DNA of 64,000 nucleotides, taken from Corbicula japonica. Lineage: Eukaryota; Mollusca; Bivalvia; Venerida; Cyrenidae. The notes below the pieces were generated by a model. The model did not search any database. It was given only the letters and a program-made list of their open reading frames with translations, and was not told where the DNA came from. The DNA is taken from assembly GCA_038501625.1 (NCBI GenBank), contig JAZAYU010000009.1, forward strand, positions 5,021,001-5,085,000. The letters run 5' to 3'. Positions within the stretch are counted from its first letter, which is position 1; every line of letters begins with the position of its first letter. Position numbers and translations under genes: made by a program. Below are positions 44,776 to 55,820 of the stretch, one piece after another.

Positions 44776-45399
44776 TTCGCTATTAATTGAGAATATCAAC
44801 AGCAGAGCCAAAATACGATCAAACGTCACCGTCAGACTTGCGACCACGTGGAGAGGCGGAGTTATCCAGCTGATAGTAAAGAAATCGATTGTGATTGGTC
44901 AAATCGCCCATTGCTTAACCTTGAATGAGGTGTGTATTGAAAAGCGACCTGTGTTTACAATGCAAGAAACAGAAAATTATGACATGTCGATTTTGAATAA
45001 ACGGATGTCGGCGAATTTAACGCTTGTTGGAAATAGATCAAAGCTTGTTAACGGTTGTCGGGCACAACTACTCCAACCTAACCAAAATGGCAACCCACGC
45101 TATCTCCCGCTTGTCACGTGACTAATTTGTTTTTAATCGTTTATTTAATATCCTTTCATAGTTGTCCGAACAACAACATTAAATTGTTTTCTTGTTTTTA
45201 TTTGTAGCATTATCTTTCAAAGTTCGCATTCCTTCTCGAAATATTTGTATTTTCTTAAAATGCACTACTTTTTATGCCACACAACTACTAAATATTTCAG
45301 GCGTAACTAAACTACTCATGCATATCCAGTTGCTTGTTCACTGTCGTAGCTGGTCGTTATTTCACTCTACATTTGTTAGCTGGCGTTTTTGGCATGGAT
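44776..45399. other. no gene supported
   Basis: Moderate GC between 44800 and 45120. A CCACGTGG E-box lies at about 44844-44851, followed by TGATTGGTC near 44892. The ORF 44891-45121 lacks motifs. Confidence 0.4.
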
Positions 45400-45660
45400 G
45401 CTCCAAAATTACACGGAAACTTACTATCAATCGCTCAGCATTCGTGGAATGGTGTGCTGCATTGTGCTTCACACTAGTGCAGAACATTTCGGCCTGCTCT
45501 CGCGGTGACCACAAAACCCCACTTAATTGATACGCTCTCGTGGTCGCAATGATACATCCGAAGTTCAAGGCTGCGCGTCGCAGAGTTCACGGCATCGTTA
45601 CTTAAGTATGTCGCGCATGCGCGCTCCAGTCTAAAAACCGCTATGCTGAAAATACATAAT
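45400..45660. promoter_or_regulatory. CpG-richer island with NRF-1-like site
   Basis: GCGCATGCGC (45613-45622) is the canonical palindromic NRF-1 core. The 150 bases before it are the most CpG-dense of this part of the window (CTCGCGGTGACC, GCGCGTCGCAG). It could be a promoter of either orientation or the edge of a transposon. No exon is attached. Confidence 0.35.
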
Positions 45661-45885
45661 TCGCATTTTATCAATAAATATCGTTAACCATAACGTGGAA
45701 TTTTGACTAGTACTTGCAAGAATATGAGGGATATCACCGTAAGTGTGTTGGATTTAACCCGCACACGAAACAAAATACAAATACATGAGAATAATAGTAA
45801 AAACTCCCTAAACCTGTGGTCATCGGGACTGGTTTAGAGAGGATTGCGGTTTATAGAGGATTTTTCCTTTATCACCATATTTGAC

Positions 45886-46467
45886 CACAGGTGTCCGTAT
45901 CATTGTTGAAAAATAAAATTCCAATAAAGAAAAAAAATATTTTTGTTTTTTGATATATATAAATGAAGGTCCCCATCAAGCGGGTCCCATACACTGACAG
46001 TGACCTCAAAGAACTGAAAAATTTTGTCATTTATACTAACAAATCTAGCTTAAACAAAACAGCATTAGATGAGTCTTTCATTGTGCTAACATGTCGCGAA
46101 AACCGATTGGAATTTCCTCAAACCGATGTTTTGCTAGAGCCTTTCATATAGGCTCAAACATTGCCAAACGTTTTAGTCGACATCGATGAGGTGATCACAA
46201 GAAACCATTTTGGTTACGGCATTACCTAGTGTCTTTCCGCTTCTATGAAATATTCACACCGCGCATACATAAAATACATAGTTTTCAATCAATATCTACC
46301 AGTAACTTGTACCTTTTCTCGATCTAATGCTAAAATCTTCGTTGTATTTGTTTGCGTCGTCTCAAATATTTACTTTGACAGCCATGATGCTTCCGAATGG
46401 CTTCGGTCAGTTTACGGAATACGACGATGTCATTTTATGCAATTGTTTTTCCGATTGGCTGGCGTTT
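45886..46467 (+). repeat. left arm of ~580-bp inverted repeat
   Basis: From CACAGGTGTCCGTATCATTG to the centre near 46469. Identity with the right arm is high (ORF 45963-46151 differs from 46787-46975 at five residues). It falls off in the last ~45 bases before the centre. Confidence 0.9.
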
Positions 46468-46469
46468 TA

Positions 46470-47050
46470 GACTACCGGCCAATCGAAGAAATCGTTGCAA
46501 AATTTGAGATCGGCGATTTCCGTAAACTGACCGAAGCCATTCGGAAGCATCATGGCTGTTAAAGTAAATATTTGAGACGACGCAAACAAAAACAACGAAG
46601 ATTTTAGCATTAGATCGAGAAAAGGTACAAGTTACTGGTAGATAATGATTGAAAACTATGTATTTTATGTATGCGCGGTGTGAATATTTCATAGAAGCGG
46701 AAAGACACTAGGTAATGCCGTAACCAAAATAGTTTTTTTGCGATCACCTCATCGATGTCGACTAAAACGATTGGCAATGTTTGAGCCTATATGAAAAGCT
46801 CTAGCAAAAAATCGGTTTGAGGAAATTCCAATCGGTTTTCGCGACATGTTAGCACAATGAAAGACTCATCTATTGCTGTATTGTTTAAGCTAGATTTGTT
46901 AGTATAAATGACAAAAATTTTCAGTTCTTTGAGGTCACTGTCAGTGTATGGGACCCGCTTGATGGGGACCTTCATTTATATATATCAAAAAACAAAAACA
47001 TTTTTTCTTTATTGGAATTTTATTTTTTAACAATGATACGGACACCTGTG
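46470..47050 (-). repeat. right arm of ~580-bp inverted repeat
   Basis: Reverse complement of 45886-46467, ending CAATGATACGGACACCTGTG. The 62-codon reading frame conserved in both arms is unidentified. Its substitutions are about half conservative, so I cannot tell coding constraint from young age. Confidence 0.9.
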
Positions 47051-47669
47051 ATTTGACAAGTGTTGTTCTAATTAGTGTGTAATAATTCAATCAAATACAT
47101 AGGTGAACATTATATAAGGCCAATTGACCGACCGATTTGGCGTAATTTCAGCATTAATTACAAAAGAATGACAGTGACGGATGTTTCAAACAATAAATTA
47201 AACAGACAATTACCTTATCATTGTCTACTCGACTCTTATTTGTTTACACAACAATTACATGTCCCAGTTATTAACCCTTGTAATTTTCACGCCTTTTAAA
47301 TAATATTCGCGCCTATAAAGAAAAACAACGGATTATCTTGCAGCTGTTTGACACTCTTGACAATACACAAGCCTCCGACGAGACAACCTAAATTCATCAC
47401 TTTCGATGGCAATTATCAAATTCCGGTTTTCAGAGGTTTTTTAAAGTGCGAATAGCAAATAGAATCATAAAAATAAGGCCGGTTTCCGGAATTCGGAGGT
47501 TCCGGTTTTCAGAGGTTTTCTTTTCTATAAAATAAGAAGGAAAAAATCGTAAAAATTATGCGGTTGTCGGAGGATTCCGGATTATAGAGGATCCGGTTTA
47601 GGGAGTTTTTATATTATCGGGAGCAGATTGTGTATCGTGACGTTAACTGACACATCCGGTTTGAAACCC

Positions 47670-47908
47670 GGGGTGCGCTCGTAACGCTGTTCTAACAGTT
47701 CTGGACAGCTGTTCCGTGTTCCGAACACAAATGCACACTGTGCAGAACATGTCCAATCTGCGCCGCTGGAAAAGGAGGAACATTTAGAACAAAGATGGCG
47801 ACAAGATTTTACAAATGAAAATCAACATCCTGTTCCGGTATGTTCGTAAAAACTGTACCCTAGAACAGTGCGAAATCTGTTCGGAACAAGACTTACGAGC
47901 GCACCCCC
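47670..47908. mobile_element. 239-bp MITE with GGGGTGCGCTCGTAA termini
   Basis: Inverted ends GGGGTGCGCTCGTAA and TTACGAGCGCACCCC. The interior is rich in TGTTC/GAACA words, several as dyads (TGTTCCG...CGGAACA). AAAGATGGCGAC is YY1-like. No target duplication is clear and no coding capacity is seen. Confidence 0.8.
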
Positions 47909-49020
47909 GATAACATTCAGCTCAATAACAATTCATTTTTAGATTGCTGCTTGACGGATAAATAATTGCACATTTTGTTAATTCCATAACCAATATGACT
48001 GTACGGATTAATCTTGAAGTGTCGGAATATTTTGTGGTTGGATTAATTAGGCAATTTATTGGCAACTTCTTTAAAATGGTCACTTATCATAGTTTATCTG
48101 CCAGAACATGTTGTTTTGGCTGGCTTCAAAGTAAATAGATTAATCAGATCCGATTTAATTCGAGGCCATGATAAGTGAAAGGTCAATACAAGTTCAGACG
48201 CTGTCTGATAGCATTCTACAATAAAGACAGTTGTTTTGATCTTGCTTGTTCATCAGCCATCTTGATGGACGTAAATAAACTTAACACACATTTCTTCTCC
48301 GTGCTAATCTTAGATATGTTTGCCTTGCTAAATCTTTAACTCATTTTGAAACTATGATTTCATTTGTTCAAGCGCAAAGGTCGAACTTTTCTTGAAGCAT
48401 ATTAGCGATTCTCCGTACTGGTTTGATTCTTCTCGATTCCCCAAAGTGATAAGATTCATGTTGCGATTGGACACCGGAGTACAAACATTGCAAGAAAACA
48501 TGCGTAACTTCCTTATGAAATATTGTGCACCATTTGTTCGCTAATACGTTTGTATATGATTAAAAGAATACGGATACATATGAACCTCATACAACACATT
48601 TGTTGTTAATTTTCGGATTTGATGTTAATTAATGACTGACCATGTCGTACAAGTTATATCTAGAGTTTCTTTTAATTTTCCGGTGCAGGGCAAGGTCAAT
48701 TTGTAAGTGGTAAATTATTGTGTACGCTATTTGAACCTTCCTACTATAGGACTGTAGGAGAAACGGTGTGTTCTTGTCACATCATATTAATTCAGACACA
48801 AAGAAACATCCTCCTCCACCGAAGGAACAAATTATCATATCAAGATATTGCAATATGAATCTGAAAATGCCATCTATCGTACTTCTTCGAGGTACAATAA
48901 ACAATAATAAGTAGATATAAACTTTAACGATAAACACTATTGTTTCTTTTACGTCATAAATGCCATTTACACAACATAGAGACTTGTTTTAGATTTGCGA
49001 AGAAAACAAGATTGTAAGTC
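47909..49020. other. no gene seen
   Basis: AT-rich. A small dyad GGTCACTTATCAT / ATGATAAGTGAAAGGTC lies at about 48079-48183. Confidence 0.5.
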
Positions 49021-49045
49021 TGGCTGGCTGGCTGGCTGGCTGGCT
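49021..49045 (+). repeat. (TGGC)n microsatellite
   Basis: Six TGGC units, followed by a TGTCTTTC-type run. Confidence 0.9.
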
Positions 49046-50989
49046 GTCTTTCTGTATGTCTTTCTATAGGTCTTCTGTATGTTTTGCTTGCTAGCCTAAA
49101 ATTAAATAGTAATTTCATAAGCACGACACATGTTCTTAATATGCAAGTCTGATGCTTTCACAAACATAATACAATTATTTGTCTCATTATCTGACATTTA
49201 ACTTCTTCTTTTTTATTTGAATTGGATTTGTGTTTAAGGCTAGCACGTCACAGTGTCAGTGCTTGTTCGCTTCGGCTATTCCCGATCACCACTGCACCTT
49301 TTAAATTGACTGAACTACACGTTTTTCTACGATAGCTATTGCAAGAATTCATTATATGATAGTAAAAGAACTCTCAAAAAAAGTGCTGGATGGAGCATAC
49401 AGTTAGACGGCTATACCAGACTGTACATCTTTTAGCCACAGGGTATGACAACAAGCTATGCTCAGATCTTGCAGCCAACCACTCGTGGAATCCTGCTGGA
49501 ATCTGTCAATCGCTCGTGCTTAACGAGATACTTCAACGCGTGTTTATCTTCTGTAACATTAAACATGTTACCTGTTTTTGCTTGACTAATTGATGTGGTT
49601 ACAATGTGGTAAGAAAATAAGGTGTTGGAAAATCATATCAACTTGAAGTATTTGACAAGAAAATAATCTTGTACATCAATACTCAATTTTATCGAAATTA
49701 CAGATTTGTTCGGGAATAATATTCATTATGGTTATTAAAGTTTTATAATGTTAAAATTATTTAATTAACTGCAAATATTTAAAGCCAATATTCACAAGTA
49801 GTGTAATATCATAAGGCAAAATATTCTAAGTTGTATTGATCGTTACTAAGTTTAAGATTTTGGTCGTCTAAAATAATCTTTTTTATCGTTTCTTCTCCTT
49901 AGAAGTAATGGAACATTTACCTTAGGATAACTGCTTTAACCGATCGTATGTTAACCAGTCCTTTCACTACATCAAAATGTATAATTTCTTGCGTATTATG
50001 TAGTTAATTATAAACTATTTGATTGCCCTGATAGTGCTGACGCCATTTTTCTTGTCCTAACCGGCTATTGAGCATAAACCTCAGAAACAAATATTCCAAG
50101 ACGTTGGTGATTTAAAGATATTTTTGAAATAGACAGTATGCACTATCGTCCGCTCAATCTTGACATATAAACGAATAACGATACATTTGCAAAGGCGTGA
50201 ACAATTTAAATAAGAAAGCATTACCAATCTTCAAATATAATTTTAATTACATCTTTTGAAAACGTGTTTTACTTTGGATTGATAAGCCAAAGTATATAGA
50301 CAAGCTTCTGTACAATCAAATTAACAAGTTTGATTTTACACCCTACTAAAAACCAAAATATTAACTCAGCCAAATCATCAATTTCATCTGCAATTTAAAG
50401 TTTTGTTGAGCAGAAGGAAAGAATAACACAATATGTAATCACTTGTACATATATTGCCATTCTGGTATATTATGTAGATGTAAACATACACTGTTCGTAA
50501 ATATTACACGTTTTGTGTATTGTTTGGATTGAGAATGTTAAAATATTACTTTTTTCAAGTTTGCTTTTCATTCCTTGCTGATCGAGGTCGACTTATTGTT
50601 GCAATACTCATACCACACATTCTCTTTTATACATTTCGAATGTGGATCTTGTACTCACCCTTGATTCTGCACTCGCTTTATTTGCATTGATTATAAATGT
50701 GCTTTGAGCATGTTGAGTTTGTCTTGATAACGTAATAAAAGCAAGCAATAAACATATGTTTTGAGATATTATGACAAAATGTCACCAATGTTACAGAAAT
50801 TAATTCGTTCATTGCTATTCGGAATTGCAATACAATATTACAATATTAAGCAATAAGCAAGACGTTAAGATAGAACAAAGGGAAATTAATGACCAATAAA
50901 CGACCGTCTACAGTCTTCATTGCACAATCAACCATCAATTACAAAAGAAAATTATCAAAATCTCTCTTTCGGAAACATTCAGAAAAAAC
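49046..50989. other. no gene supported
   Basis: AT-rich. A 67-codon ORF at 49390-49593 begins at a reasonable ATG but shows no family features. Confidence 0.45.
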
Positions 50990-51430
50990 AGCCTCCCCAC
51001 ACAGTCAAGAAGAAGAGAGGGAGAGAGCATGGTTAATAAAATGATCAGTTTCAAAAGAGACACCACTAACAATTAACAAAAATGAGAACCCGTGGGGTTA
51101 CCGCCTTGGAACGGTCAGTGGCAAATGAAATTGCCACTGGGGGTTTAAACCAGGTTCTAGGGTGCACCAACCTCACACTTGCCCCAATAGGTTCTCATAT
51201 CACAAAACAAATACAAGTTGTCTTGGTGAAACAACTCCAACCCACTTATTGGCTCAACAATGTTGCATGCAAAAGCACACAAACATATAAAACATAAGAA
51301 TTTAATAGCATTGCAAAGCCAAAGGGCGGGTACTCAATGATCTTACCGAGACCAGAGCTCCTGGAGTAAAATCAGCAAGAACACGATGACAGGGATAAAA
51401 GAAACAAATCGAGCTTCTAGGTTCTTTTAA
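50990..51430 (-). repeat. composite of repeat families R and S
   Basis: An inverted R copy (ACAGCCTCCCCACACAGTCA ... GGTTCTAGGGTGCACC, 50990-51170) runs directly into an S copy (CAACCTCACACTTGCCCC ... GAGCTTCTAGGTTC, to ~51422). R alone occurs at 7871, 43899 and 35048, and S alone at 38832. R and S may be parts of one larger element that is usually truncated. Confidence 0.6.
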
Positions 51431-51527
51431 GATACGATTTCCCCATAAACCTTCATAAACTCTTAAACCCCTGCCACCGTCGTGCAACCAAAGAGGTAAG
51501 CATAATAATCAACTGTAGAAGGGTTAA
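51431..51527. other. 3' flank of the RT ORF
   Basis: No feature seen between the S repeat and the RT stop codon. Confidence 0.4.
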
Positions 51528-52517
51528 TCACCAGGCATGCAGAGCGCTGTAAAATATCATGTTGGTAACCTTTATTTTTAAACAGATGGTTTTTACGAAT
51601 AACCGGGATAAATTAACATTGCCCTTTATCTTCTTAAGTTTATAAATTAAATCTCCAGAAAAAACTGGCTGTGAAATACCTTGTTGCAATAGTGATTTTA
51701 AACTGCACCTGTATTTATGAATTAGGTCTGGGTATCGACGATAAAACTTGCAAAATGTTTTCCTTAATTTGTGATACCGATAACCTTGTTTTAAAAGTTT
51801 TTCTGTAATGCAAAGATTACGTTCATTGAAATCATTAATATCGTTGCAAGCTCTTGAAAAGTGAGCAAGCTGTGAAATATAAACCCCGTAAGATGTTGCA
51901 CGGGGAACATCGCCGTCTAAAAACGGAAAATTTACTATATTAAAATTAAAATCATCTCTTTTATCATATATTTTAGTAGTGACATAACCATTTTCAATTG
52001 ACAGATTTAGATCGAGAAAGTTTGCTTGCTGTTCTGAAGTGTTCGCTTTATTAAGTTGTAGTTCTTTAGGGTAGATCTTATTAACCAGTAATGGAAAATT
52101 GTTATTATCTATATTTAATAAATCATCAAGGTACCTCGAGGTGTTGTTAAAAGCTGTAATAATATCATCTTGATGTTCAGTAGAAAGAGATAACATAAAG
52201 TCTCTTTCATAACAGTATAAAAACAGATCAGCAACAAGGGGTGCACAATTAGTACCCATTGGAATGCCTATTACTTGTTTATAAATAGAGGTACCAAATC
52301 TAACATAAATATTATCCAGTAAGAAAGTTAGCGACTCTATTAGGTCTTGACAAGTCCATAAAGTATAATTATCATAAGAACCATCTGTAAAAAATGCCCT
52401 ATGTTCATTACAAGCGATGAAGGTTTTATTTTCTCTAGCAAACGTTTTTTCAATGAGACTGGTTAGTTTGTCTCTTATTAGATTATGAGGGAGCGAGGTA
52501 TATAAAGTTGAGAAAAG
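51528..52517 (-). CDS. reverse transcriptase ORF, probably Penelope-like, 5'-truncated
   Basis: 329 codons open on the minus strand from just after a TAA, well upstream of the first ATG at 52259. Motif A region FSTLYTSLPHNLIRDKL starts at residue 2, but its expected leading Asp is missing, replaced at the truncation. KQVIGIPMGTNCAPLVADLF (motif B) and SRYLDDLLNID (motif C, YLDD) are intact. LQLNKAN, FLDLNLSIENGYVTTKIYDK and NFPFLDGDVPRATSYGVYISQL follow, a set I associate with Penelope-like RTs of marine invertebrates. No GIY-YIG endonuclease follows before the stop at 51528. The frame has no internal stop, so the copy is fairly young or only recently dead. An LTR element or group II intron RT is unlikely. 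Confidence 0.7.
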   Translation of the reverse strand, partial: LFSTLYTSLPHNLIRDKLTSLIEKTFARENKTFIACNEHRAFFTDGSYDNYTLWTCQDLIESLTFLLDNIYVRFGTSIYKQVIGIPMGTNCAPLVADLFLYCYERDFMLSLSTEHQDDIITAFNNTSRYLDDLLNIDNNNFPLLVNKIYPKELQLNKANTSEQQANFLDLNLSIENGYVTTKIYDKRDDFNFNIVNFPFLDGDVPRATSYGVYISQLAHFSRACNDINDFNERNLCITEKLLKQGYRYHKLRKTFCKFYRRYPDLIHKYRCSLKSLLQQGISQPVFSGDLIYKLKKIKGNVNLSRLFVKTICLKIKVTNMIFYSALHAW

Positions 52518-52899
52518 TTAGAATAATAATGAAAAATATATAAGCGAAAGAATCCATAAAGCTCTATTTACATCCAAACGCAAAACCTTAACAACACATA
52601 GCAGCATTTAAAAAGAACATCCAATCATGAAGTGAAAATTCAGCATTTTTATTCTTTTGTCACATATGTTCAACATAAAGTTCAAGGTCAAACACGTTTT
52701 TACAATTATCTCATAGTGAATACATATGTTCGATAAAAGGACACAAGATAGTGTTTTCAGTTCATATTACTCACGTGGGCATTTAAAATGATATTTTATG
52801 TTGTTTAGTTTTTGTGAATATAAAAAGAATTTTAGTGAAATAATTACTTCTGTATAGTTCTAATATTTCATAATATATGTATAATAAAGATTCGTTACA
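52518..52899. other. no gene seen
   Basis: AT-rich. Upstream RT homology stops abruptly at 52517. Confidence 0.5.
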
Positions 52900-53165
52900 G
52901 TGACCTTCTTTAGGATGAAGGTCACACCTAAGAAAAATTTTATAATTACAAACGCACTTGGTAGAAATATTCGACATAAAGACATTTTAGGTAGAACAAA
53001 CATTTACGCTGACCTTCTTCGATGTGATGGCATTCAAAGACACAGGCCTAAATGGCGTGTCCGCGCCATAACTTCAACCCAATTCAACAGACAATTAATA
53101 AACTTGGTAGAAATATTTGGCAAAATGGCATAATGGGCAGAACATACCGTTACGCTGCCCTTATT
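52900..53165 (+). repeat. short tandem units, pearl-like fragment
   Basis: CTTGGTAGAAATATT(T/C)G occurs at about 52959 and 53103. Both are followed by CATAA..., GG(T/G)(A/C)AGAACA and (C/T)(C/A)TTTACGCTG(A/C)CCTT or CCGTTACGCTGCCCTT. Period is ~144 bp. No microsatellite or inverted ends were found, so it is a fragment. Confidence 0.6.
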
Positions 53166-54186
53166 TACAAAGTCCATCCTATTTTTAATATGTTTCTTAA
53201 CTCTGTATGTATTTATTCTTTTCCCATATATCCAGTAACAATAAAGCCATTGTGACTATGAATGAGTATCATTAGCGTTCCGAGGTTGTTAATTAGAAAG
53301 TTGAGCTGTGCTTCAAACTATAACTTTAAGAAATAATGAGTACACATTTCAGAAATACACATATTTTTAGACATATCATATGCATGCACTATGTTCTTGT
53401 CAGTAAGGTACTTTTAAGAAGTAATTTTGTGTACAGATAGGTCTTTATCAAATGACAGGTTTTTGTTCTTCTTCAACATTGTTTCCATGAATGATGTACC
53501 ATCGAGGGCATATGTCAGGCTTGCTTCCATCTTAGAACTTTTTATTGCCCTCTGCACAGATAATAAATTCTCGTCAATTTTTGATGTGGACACTTACCTT
53601 GGCAAAGTGTTCATTTTTCCCCATAAAAATGACGTCTGTTCTTTGCAAAACCGTGCACATTCAAGATGTCATATTTGGAATAATTTGCTATCTAGATTGT
53701 TCATAAAAAATCTTTATCAACAGCATCCTGCTGACATTTACTGCTGTGGAAGACTGTACTTTTCGAAGAATTCTCAATGCCACAGGCTTCCCGCTATAGT
53801 GATTGAATGATGTATGGTTGTTGGAAACAATGCTGAGAAGCTGTTCGCAACGTTTTCGGTATGAGGATATCAAACACAGACAGCTTCTCGCCCTGAATCA
53901 TTCTGTTAGCAGCTTGATGCAACGATGAATCGTGAATCATTGATGCCAGATTACCAGTGCTGTACAGCTGACTACACGATTTACGAAGTGGTGATACAAA
54001 ACTCATTGACAACTTTTGTGAATGTTAATAATGCCATATGAGCACAGACGACAGTCAATTATCCTGGGTAAAATGAGTTAGTTATGAAAAGTACGTATAA
54101 TGAAAGTATTTGTTTGCCAAACGATAGTTCTTTTACGGAGTTTTCCCAGGGGCGTGCGGATGTGATCAAGTCTTGCCAATACATAT
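53166..54186. other. weak ORFs only
   Basis: A 127-codon plus ORF (53427-53810) and a 72-codon minus ORF (53794-54012) are slightly GC-richer than their surroundings. I see no domain, and they may be remnants of one decayed gene or transposon. Confidence 0.35.
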
Positions 54187-54308
54187 CATTTAATTTAGTA
54201 GCATAAAATACCATTTAATTTAGTAGCATAAAATACCATTTAATTTAGTAGCATAAAATACCATTTAATTCAGTAGCATTAAATACCATTTAATCCAGTA
54301 GCATAAAA
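54187..54308 (+). repeat. 25-bp minisatellite, five units
   Basis: Units of the form ATTTAATTTAGTAGCATAAA plus ATACC. The first three are nearly identical. The last two have CAGTAGC or CCAGTAGC variants. Confidence 0.9.
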
Positions 54309-55684
54309 TGGACATTCTCATTTATTGCCATAAACACAGTCACTTATCCGAAAAAGGCAAAAAATATAAATACCTATGTGCTGTAATCTACGTCGTTAAA
54401 AATAAAATATAAAAATTGCGACAAGGTCGGTATGTTTATGATTTTTGTTATTACCTTTGACAACACTGCGCATATCTGTAGCGCTTTGTATCTCGCTTGT
54501 TGGAACTGTTGCATTGTCGATGCACTTACCGACTCACAGAGTTTTATGTATATTTATCCATGACATTCTTACCGACTGACATTAAATTTCATCAACGTTT
54601 GTAATTTGAAAGCATTTATTACTAATCTTATCTTAAGAATGATAAGTTTTTTCTAGAATTTTTGTGATGATATTTTAAAGAGTGTTTCTTTACGAGAAGG
54701 CGTCTAAAATACCTACTACATACATAATATTATAATATACATAAAACAGATAATAAGGGAATTATATGAAAGTCACTGAGCACAATAAATATCAAACTGT
54801 TGCAAGCATGATTAAATAAGCCCGTTCATGGGCAGTAACTGAAATTCAATTTAATTATTATTATAATTGGATGTTAGCATTTTACTTTTTCTTTGTCCTT
54901 AATCTTCCTGCATGAGACGACTTTGTTTCCTGAATGTATTATTATACAGTTTAATTTAATGTGTAAGCTATCGAGACATTTCATTTTCCCCTTTTACCAG
55001 CTGAAACACACAGAATTAATTAATTACAATTAATTAATTAATTACTGAATTTAATAAACATAGTTATTTATTAATATTATTGAAACTGTTTCTCTGTGTT
55101 TTTGGTCGTTACGCGAGGAAAATAAAAAAAACGTCTCTTGTATTTTACATCATTTCGTTTGGGATCAATCTAAGTTTCGAGTCATTTTCAACATTATTAT
55201 ATTTCACTCATAAATAAAGACTCGGTTTAATTGCACCTGTTCCTTGGCAGGTATGGAAATGTATAGTTAAATTCCCGCGGGCATACCTCATAACTGTTTA
55301 TTTGGAACGATTTCCCAGAATTTAATGCTTTCATAATAATAATTCAATGTTTTAAGACTGTTTCATATTAAGGTGTACAAATCTTATTAATGTGATAAAC
55401 CAAAATAATATCTAGAAATTAAATAACTTTCTAATACTTATTATCTGTTTCAGCGATAAAATTACAAAACGTTAACTTTAATATTTGATTTATTTATGCT
55501 AAATTTACCAAGGATATTTTATGTTGGTATAATCTTAGTTTTTTTTTCCATACACAGAGTGCATTTGTTTAAAATTGTCCGACCGTTTAGATGTCTATAG
55601 ATGTACTAAAACTCTAAATTCTTCCATTAAATTCATTATTAATTTATTTTTAATGTATACAGTTTTTACCATAGTAAGGAGTAT
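54309..55684. other. no gene seen
   Basis: AT-rich. (TTAATTAA)-type run at about 55015-55045. Confidence 0.5.
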
Positions 55685-55820
55685 TTTGAAAACAACACAT
55701 TGAATGGTACATCAAAATAATTTTATCTTTATAAGACATTGCCACTTACCTTTGAAAACATAACACATTGAATGGTACATCAAGATAATTTTATCTTTAT
55801 AAGACATTGCCACTTACCTT
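55685..55820 (+). repeat. ~67-bp tandem duplication
   Basis: Two adjacent copies, each from TTGAAAACA through ACACATTGAATGGTACATCA to GACATTGCCACTTACCTT. They differ at about three positions, so the duplication is recent. Confidence 0.9.

Larger units (their letters stand above)
45797..47620. mobile_element. 1.8-kb foldback element with Tigger/pogo-like termini
   Basis: The ends read TAAAAACTCCCTAAAC and GTTTAGGGAGTTTTTA. Subterminal words (GGTTTATAGAGGATT, GGTTTTCAGAGGTTTT, GGATTATAGAGGATCC) recur in the way seen in TcMar-Tigger/pogo-like DNA transposons. Inside, 45886-46467 and 46470-47050 form a long inverted repeat. ORFs in the two arms mirror each other (both start MKVPIKRVPYTDSDLKELK). 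No transposase motif was found. The superfamily call rests on the termini only. Confidence 0.65.

Noticed and set aside
45963..46975. Two paralogous small proteins (MKVPIKRVPY...)
   Set aside because: They are the same sequence on the two arms of an inverted repeat. There is no evidence of an independent gene.
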